Positions 57,726 through 64,000 of a stretch of DNA of 64,000 nucleotides are shown piece by piece (position 1 is the stretch's first letter; each line of letters starts with the position of its first letter). The position numbers and the translations under genes are program-made. A model generated the notes under the pieces. That model ran no database searches. It was not told the origin of the DNA and was given only the letters and a program-made list of their open reading frames with translations. The stretch spans positions 1,214,861 to 1,278,860 of the forward strand of contig CM030868.1 in NCBI GenBank assembly GCA_018105865.1, given 5' to 3'. This DNA is from Metaphire vulgaris. Taxonomy: Eukaryota > Annelida > Clitellata > Crassiclitellata > Megascolecidae.

Positions 57726-58914
57726 ATCAGTGGAAGCAAGAAAAGTGCATCTGTAGTTTTAATCTTGTTGTCAATAAAAGGTCACGAGCTGTTTTTATCA
57801 AAGAGTTACTGACCTAATAATTTTAATTTTTCCCCTGCCACAGGCGCCAAATACCACAAGAACGCCGCTATATTTAGAGCATTTGTAGTTTTCTACAGCA
57901 AAAATTCTCTGCTTTTCGGTCAAAACATAAATCGTTTCTAAAAACAGCTTATTTCAAATTCTCTGTGTTCAAAATAATCGTAAAACTTAATTAAAATGCC
58001 GAACGATGGGCGATGTCTCCCTTATTTGTCGGATGCCAAATTTTTTCAAACTGCATTCGCCGAAAATGCGAAGAATCTCGTTGGCCGAAATTCAGATAAC
58101 GTATCTGTTTCATTTATGATTTACATCGGAGAGTCCTTCTCCTTTGGAACAATGTTAGCGACCGCCCTTTTAAAAGATATTTCTTCTAAAAGATAGATAT
58201 TTTCCCGATGACTCGAAAATTACGAATTTTCAGACTTCAGTTAATACAGTGCAATCATAAAAAAGAGTGCATACTTAAGAGACGGAGACAGCAAAATAGA
58301 CAGTGGCGGCTCTAGGATCCCAAGTTATTCAGACTCGTTGGGGTGGCAATTGAATCATGGGGGGAAACCATTTGTTGTTTAATGTATGTAGCAAAGTAAG
58401 ATTAGTGTGTCCCAACTGGGAGGGCGACTGGGGGACAGACACTCAATAACACATTACATAACTAAATGGAGCTAACTGTCGAACACCCTAGTGTTTTATC
58501 TAGACTCTAGACCTGGGGGAGAGGATTGACTTGGCTGGAGGGGAAGAGACACAATTCAAAGCAAAATTTTGTGTAAGCGCTAGGATTTTTGGGAGGGGGA
58601 TTTTGTTGTGGTGGGGAGGTGAAGCTACCGCTTTCAGGCCTCTGTAAAACCCTGGAACATCCTATACTATACAGCCTACTATCAGGACCGGATTAACCAT
58701 GTTGCATATACCTAAATTGAAACGGACCTACCCACAAATCATCCATAAATGTAGCATTTTGATGGCCCACTGGATTTCCTTAATACTGAAACGAGGTTTT
58801 GAGTGAGTTTTCCCTAGTCTCTCCTCTGGAATGCTCTTCACTCCAGTATACCAGTAATTTAGCAACTGCTGGTTCAGTGGTCCTCTTTCTGAAACGACTT
58901 CGAAACAGAAATAT

Positions 58915-59084
58915 TCTTGCACCCCTAAACCCCCCAATTTGAGACCGACACCATCCGCCCACAGCCCCCAATCTGAGCCCGGAATGACCATTTTTGCTTG
59001 TCAGACTTTTTCGGAATGGATGAACCGCCAAATATACCGACGCCACCCCCACCCCCCAAATTGATAATCCTAGAAATAACCCTG
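58915..59084. mobile_element. Family F element, inverted copy
   Basis: CAGAAATATTCTTGCACCCC to GATAATCCTAGAAATAACCC and TG. Confidence 0.65.
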
Positions 59085-59497
59085 CTTCGAACTCATCTCT
59101 GTATCGATATTATGCAGTAATCTGAGTGGTTTTTCAAAAGAGGATCTATACAAATAATCTGTTACATAACAATACATTACGGGTCGCCCGTAACCCGAAA
59201 AATCCCTCGTATAAACGAAAATTGAGCTTAGCATTGTGCTAATGTTACAGACACAGGGTGATAGGACATAAAACAGTTCTGTTAATAATAGCCTTTAACG
59301 TTGGCTGTAAGCTTAATAGGCCTATATTCATCCATGCGACAGTAACGAAGATGACACGTTCTGTAGTGTTTAGAGTCTACAATATTGCCGACCTCTCTGT
59401 ATATCGATTCAAAAGACAACATAAAGAAGGTTTCCGTTCAATTTCTTTTTAAATGTGTGAAATAAAGCTACTGCACTGATCCCTATATATAGACTAC

Positions 59498-59667
59498 CCA
59501 GGGTTTAATCTAGGCCGTTTTCTGGAAGGAAATTGCCCTTTCCTTTCGGAAATTTCAAATTCCCCCCGGAAGTTTTGGCATACTACATCAACTGACAGCA
59601 ACCCCCTAGCTAAATTTCCCCCGACTTTATCAATCCCCCCGGAGTCCAGGGTCTAGATTAAACACTG
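59498..59667. mobile_element. MITE family H, copy 2
   Basis: CCAGGGTTTAATCTAGGCC at the left, GGGTCTAGATTAAACACTG at the right. Interior with CCCCCCGGAAGTTTTGG-like blocks. Confidence 0.75.
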
Positions 59668-60610
59668 AGACTATACCCATGGAGGAAATCCTCGATAGAT
59701 CATTACTGCCAGCTGATATATACTCGGTACATTTAGCCTACAGATAGGGACAAAGCGCTGATTAATTGGGTTACTGTGGGGGGGCAAGGGACACTCATAC
59801 AAAGAGATTTTTTAAACGACGCAGGACTTTTGCAATCTGAAATCTTCAGCGAACAAAGATGATTCTGGTTTTTTAGATCGTTTACTTCTTTCAAATATTT
59901 TTATATCTGCCTGAAATCATCTTCTCCTGGATGCGATGTCTGCGATTTTTTTTCTTTTCCCGAAATTAAGTAGGCCTAACATACACTGTATGAGAAATTC
60001 GTATCTCTTTTCGGTCTAAGATATCTTCTCTGGCTTCAAATTCTCGCCTCATCATAGATCATCAGGGATTTGGGAGCTTTTGACTGCTCTATGGTTATAT
60101 AGATGGATAACCGTTCAGAAATGTTGTAATGCTGTTAAGTTTTAAAAATCGCTGCACGATTAAGATGCCGTCGGGGTGACGCTGTGGAGTTGTCAAAATT
60201 TAAAAATAAGTTTTATGGGGTTCGTAGAAAGTGGATTGGCGTCAACATCTCGCCCCCATAAGAAGAGAGCTCGGTATGACCTTTTGGTAATACTATGCTA
60301 AATTTCATGTTCTTATTCACCCAGCTTGCCAACAACCTGTCCATGTTTTTGGGCACGTATAGTAGATATGTTTTAGAGAAATGTGTTCGTGCCCCCCATC
60401 CCACGCAATCAATCCCTCCGCCAGAGAGGCGTTTCTAAGGTCTCCGTTTAACAGGTTTCGAGTTACAAAAAACAATTCATGTTATTCAGTCGGGGCGCGG
60501 AGAGTTAGGGTGGTGTCTAACATTAAAGCAATCATCAAATTGCCTCTCTCGGTAATGCAAACACTCTAACTGTGCTTTTTAAAACTGCTTTACGATTCGG
60601 TCAGCTCAGA

Positions 60611-60893
60611 GATGTCCATGGGTTGGGTTAACCCATGGGTTGGGTTGGGTCAGATTTTTCTATATTAATGGTGGGTTGGGTCAGAAAATAATGTTTTAAG
60701 ATATTATTTTACTATTAAATAGTATCTATATTATTTATACTATTTTAATAAATGTTTTAAGAAACTGTAATGCATTACAGTGGGTTGGACTGGGTTGGGT
60801 CATGTAAACCTATTATCGGCATGTGTTGGGTTGGAGATTTGATGGATTGGGTTGGATTTGGTTCTAAAAATTGGACCCATGGACATCTCTTGG
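60611..60893. repeat. Inverted partner of the 6.8-kb repeat
   Basis: GATGTCCATGGGTTGGGTTA at the left, CCCATGGACATCTC at the right, which makes this copy itself an inverted-ended element of about 280 bp with (GGGTT)-rich arms. Confidence 0.65.
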
Positions 60894-61110
60894 TCAGCTG
60901 TCGTTCACGCTGTGGAACAGACGATTGGATACAGCTTCTGACATATTTTGACTGAAATGGAGAAAGCTGCAGTCAGTTGAAAAGCCTTCATAAAATATGA
61001 CTTTGCGCCAAAGGAAGCGACTGGCATAAACAGTGAAACAACTGACATTGAAAAAATTATAGGCTGGATTCTTTGTTTCGTGCGTGTTTTATTACTTACT
61101 ATGCAATTCA

Positions 61111-61112
<2 letters not shown>

Positions 61113-61152
<40 letters not shown>

Positions 61153-61173
61153 ATTATTATTATTAGGCCTACT

Positions 61174-61229
<56 letters not shown>

Positions 61230-61290
61230 TGTTATTATTATTATTGTTATTATTAGTATTATTATTATTTTATTATTATTATTATTATTA
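61113..61290. repeat. (ATT)n / (ATC)n microsatellite cluster
   Basis: ATT run, then about 18 ATC units, then mixed ATT/GTT. Followed to about 61460 by a family L body (ACATTTCTATAGCGCAAATA, CAGGCTGTTCCAAACAATCG). Confidence 0.9.
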
Positions 61291-62723
61291 CGAACATTTC
61301 TATAGCGCAAATAATCGCAAAGCAGCAAATGCGCCAATGTCATTTGCCAACAGGATCAAACAGACAAGAATGTCTTCAGTTGTTTTCTTAAAGAGAACAG
61401 TGAATCAGAGGAAAGCAATGTTGCTGGCAGGCTGTTCCAAACAATCGACAAGACGTTAACTGTTAAGCAGCAGCATCGCATGTCTTAATGTTTCTTTTTT
61501 ATCACATCTCATTGTTCGCATCGCATTGCGTCTATCTATGCATTGACGCAAATGTTAATTCGCAATTTTCTGATTTACGACAATCTTCTTGGTTTTTGCG
61601 AAGTCGTCTCCGATATTTCAGAGTGTTTTATCCCTGAAAACCGTAGCTTTCTACCGGTATTCTATTGTCGCCGTTGTGCCAATGTAGAGACGCGTCAGCC
61701 GACAGACTATGGCTCATCCTCTCACACCCAGATTGGCGGTCCTGTTGTTAGTTTGTTCCACAGTGGACTACTAATTAAACCAATTAAACCAATTAATTTT
61801 CAAACAACTGACTGATCCTAAACATGTCCAGTGTTTGATTTCATCCCATCCTCTCTTGACTTCTATAATTGAGCTTGACACTTGAAATAATTGCATAATT
61901 ATTACCGGATTCTCTGATTCCGCTTTTGGCTAATCGCAGGTGAGAGACATCCAAAGCAATTTTCAATTTGGCTGCAAATTTTTCCGGTTCCGATGAACAA
62001 ATTATCTCTTATTAGGCGCAGTAGGCCTACTGGTGTGGGCTTTATGACAACTGTCACAAAGGGTTGTGTGGAACGTCTTTAATTGTCGCAGTTAAGCCAC
62101 AGTAAGATGTTAATTGCAATAGCAACAGTAGGGAGAATTTAGTCCGACACGCCTTAAATTCTAAGTAAAACGTTACTGTTGATCCATTAAAACCTGTGCA
62201 GCTGTTACTAGTACAAGAATCACAGACGTTGTAACTAGAAGCCAGATTTATTAAAAAAAACTGAGCGATATGAGAAACTTTGATTTTTATATTTCAAGGG
62301 CGAACCTAGGTATTTGGCGCCCATGGCAGGGTTAGAAAATTAATTCAGCAAGGTAATAAATCGTTAATTAACAAATCGGGACATTTCTCGACACAAGATT
62401 AAAACTAAAATTGCACTTTTTTGCTTTTACTGAAGCGAATTTTGCGAACTGGTCTATGATGTGCTCCTCAAAATCAGTTTTCTCAGTTTCTTCTCTTTCT
62501 ACACTGAATAGAGAGCACGATCACAGTTTCGGGGGCCCTCAAAGATTGACGCCCATGGCACCTGCCCTATCTGCATGCACACCCTGGGTACGCCGCTACT
62601 TTACAACGCTTCCTATAGAAACACCTATTTTTGCAACCTCAATTGCGACGTTATGTATTTTGTGGCCACACATCGGTCTTACAAGTCACTATCGTGGTCC
62701 TAATAGCACTTTTGATCGTGGCC

Positions 62724-62888
62724 AGGGGCGTAGCTACGGGGGAGGGTCTATATCGGTATATATACCCCCACAATCAAGCTACCTTACAATTTTTAATGTG
62801 TTTTTAAGATTTTCAAAGTTTTTAAAAAATATTTATACCCACAAATCACATTATGCCACCCCAAATCAAATTCCTAGCTACGCCTCTG
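62724..62888. mobile_element. Family G element
   Basis: AGGGGCGTAGCTACGGGGGA to CAAATTCCTAGCTACGCCTC, with the TATATCGGTATATATACCCC block. Confidence 0.7.
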
Positions 62889-63115
62889 AAAGTGGCGGAT
62901 GTAGCAATGAGTGAGGATTATGGGACATCAATGGTGGTGATAGCTACAGCGGTGAAGGCCCACTTAGTACAGTCGTCAAGGACTTAGGTCACTTAGCCAC
63001 TTAGTCACTTCCACAGGCATTGGAAAACACTGTTTCTGTTCATTGACCTCTTAAGTTCAAGGAAATAATAATTGCGTTAATTAACTAATCAATCAATCAA
63101 TTAAGTACCTTCGGA

Positions 63116-63298
63116 AGTGTTTAATCCAGGCCTGTTCGGGGGAGATCCCCAAACATCAAAATTCGCCCCCCCCCACATTTCAGCAGTGACACAAATGTTT
63201 GCACTGAACTGCGTCTCTTCCCCTCCAGCCAAGTCAATTGGCTCCTCCGCCCCCCCCCCACTCCCCCCCCCAAGGCCTGGGATCTGGATGAAACACTG
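63116..63298. mobile_element. MITE family H, copy 3
   Basis: AGTGTTTAATCCAGGCC at the left, GGATCTGGATGAAACACTG at the right; poly-C runs inside. Confidence 0.65.
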
Positions 63299-63739
63299 CC
63301 TTTCTTCTAATCGGTAATTGGGCTTCCCGTTCTCGGAATCGTTTGACGTTTCCTACAAATCCTGAATATAATAATACAGATTAGCTAATCCAACGGGCGA
63401 CAAATTATTATTATTGCGACACCTGTTGACTTACCTCAACACGCCCAACGGCGGAAACGGTTACCTTCAGGAATTCCGAAAACATCCAATTAATTGTCAC
63501 CGAGCATCGGTGTGACAGCGATGAAAGGTATAACGAACTATCCTGATTGGCTGTGCCCACCCCCCCACCCGACTCCACCCCCAAGTCTCCGGTTTTCGAA
63601 GACTGTCACGTGATCCGACCTGCCTTCTTCCGATTTGCCTTACATGTAGGCCTAATTTTGCTGAGAATTTCACGGAACAATTATTTGACGAAGAAAATGC
63701 GACACTGAAATAGCGATGACAGGCGATGGGGGTAGTGTG

Positions 63740-63855
63740 ATTTCGGGGTATACATCTTTAGAAACTTTGAAAATCTTAAAAACATACAAAAAATTTTAAG
63801 GTAGCCTGATTTGGGGGGTATAAATACCGATATACCCCCGTCGTTACGCCCCCTG
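63740..63855. mobile_element. Family G element, truncated inverted copy
   Basis: TTGGGGGGTATAAATACCGA and TATACCCCCGTCGTTACGCC match the complement of the 62724 copy. Confidence 0.6.
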
Positions 63856-63891
63856 GGCGCCACTTGAACGGGGCGCCAAAAACTCTGTGAA

Positions 63892-63892
<1 letters not shown>

Positions 63893-63943
<51 letters not shown>
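63893..63943. repeat. (CT)n microsatellite
   Basis: About 25 CT units inside the second copy of the GGCGCCACTTGAA repeat. Confidence 0.95.
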
Positions 63944-63945
<2 letters not shown>

Positions 63946-64000
63946 TCGGCGTAGAAAGAGAAGAAACCGAGAAAACTGACCTTGAGCTCATCATAGACCA

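Larger units (their letters stand above)
54524..64000. other. Gene-free repeat-rich flank
   Basis: Apart from the start of the torsin 5' UTR no exon or RNA gene was recognised. The interval holds SINE pieces, a 205-215-bp tandem repeat, CT/TA tracts, the inverted partner of the 6.8-kb repeat, and family F, G and H elements. Short open frames here translate repeats and show no family resemblance. Confidence 0.55.

Noticed and set aside
61084..61343. Poly-Ile/poly-Met and other homopolymer peptides
   Set aside because: Translations of (ATT)n and (ATC)n microsatellites; the same applies to the Tyr/Ile frames at 5417, 38722 and 57041.

Overview
This window is nuclear DNA of an animal. Its genes are rich in introns with GT-AG (some GC-AG) splice sites, it is AT-rich outside exons, and it carries dense short DNA transposons, SINE and LINE 3' ends and (ATT)n/(TA)n microsatellites. 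Nine protein-coding genes can be rebuilt exon by exon, because reading phase closes across every junction and the products match named metazoan families. The gene set (Munc18, a two-DED caspase, an APOL-like protein, an Ig receptor with a SEFIR/TIR-like tail, a torsin with a cytosolic N-terminus) suggests an invertebrate, probably marine. I cannot name the phylum.

Layout. 1-2.8 kb: repeats. 2.8-10.5 kb (-): a complete 16-exon Munc18/STXBP gene (590 aa). 10.5-15.4 kb: repeats only. 15.4-16.4 kb (-): an intact, intronless casein kinase I alpha-like gene, head to head with 17.2-26.7 kb (+), a complete 15-exon CTNNBL1 (559 aa). 28.9-34.4 kb (+): a signal-peptide, two-Ig, single-pass receptor with a SEFIR/TIR-type cytoplasmic domain (510 aa). 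35.1-36.2 kb (-): ribosomal protein L37a/eL43 (89 aa). 37.3-42.2 kb (+): a 745-aa protein that joins a GBP-type helical region to an apolipoprotein-L-like membrane domain, with no GTPase domain. 42.9-44.4 kb (-): XRCC2. 45.5-51.1 kb (-): a caspase-8/10-like initiator caspase with two death-effector domains. 52.9-54.5 kb (-): a torsin-4A-like AAA+ protein. 54.5-64 kb: no gene seen, only repeats.

Functionally the left half is housekeeping (vesicle fusion, kinase, spliceosome-associated armadillo protein). The 28.9-51 kb stretch holds three genes expected to act in innate immunity or cell death: the Ig/SEFIR receptor, the GBP-helical/APOL chimera and the DED caspase. They are interleaved with a ribosomal protein gene and a RAD51 paralogue. 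The chimera is the most interesting item: it places on one polypeptide two modules that in vertebrates belong to separate interferon-induced effectors.

Cautions. XRCC2, the caspase and the torsin each contain one or two single-base frame breaks, all between 42.9 and 54.3 kb. Net lengths are off by exactly the bases needed, so consensus errors are as likely as real lesions. About 4 of 51 coding introns appear to start with GC rather than GT. At least ten families of short terminal-inverted-repeat elements are present in several copies each. UTRs and transcription starts are mostly unresolved.
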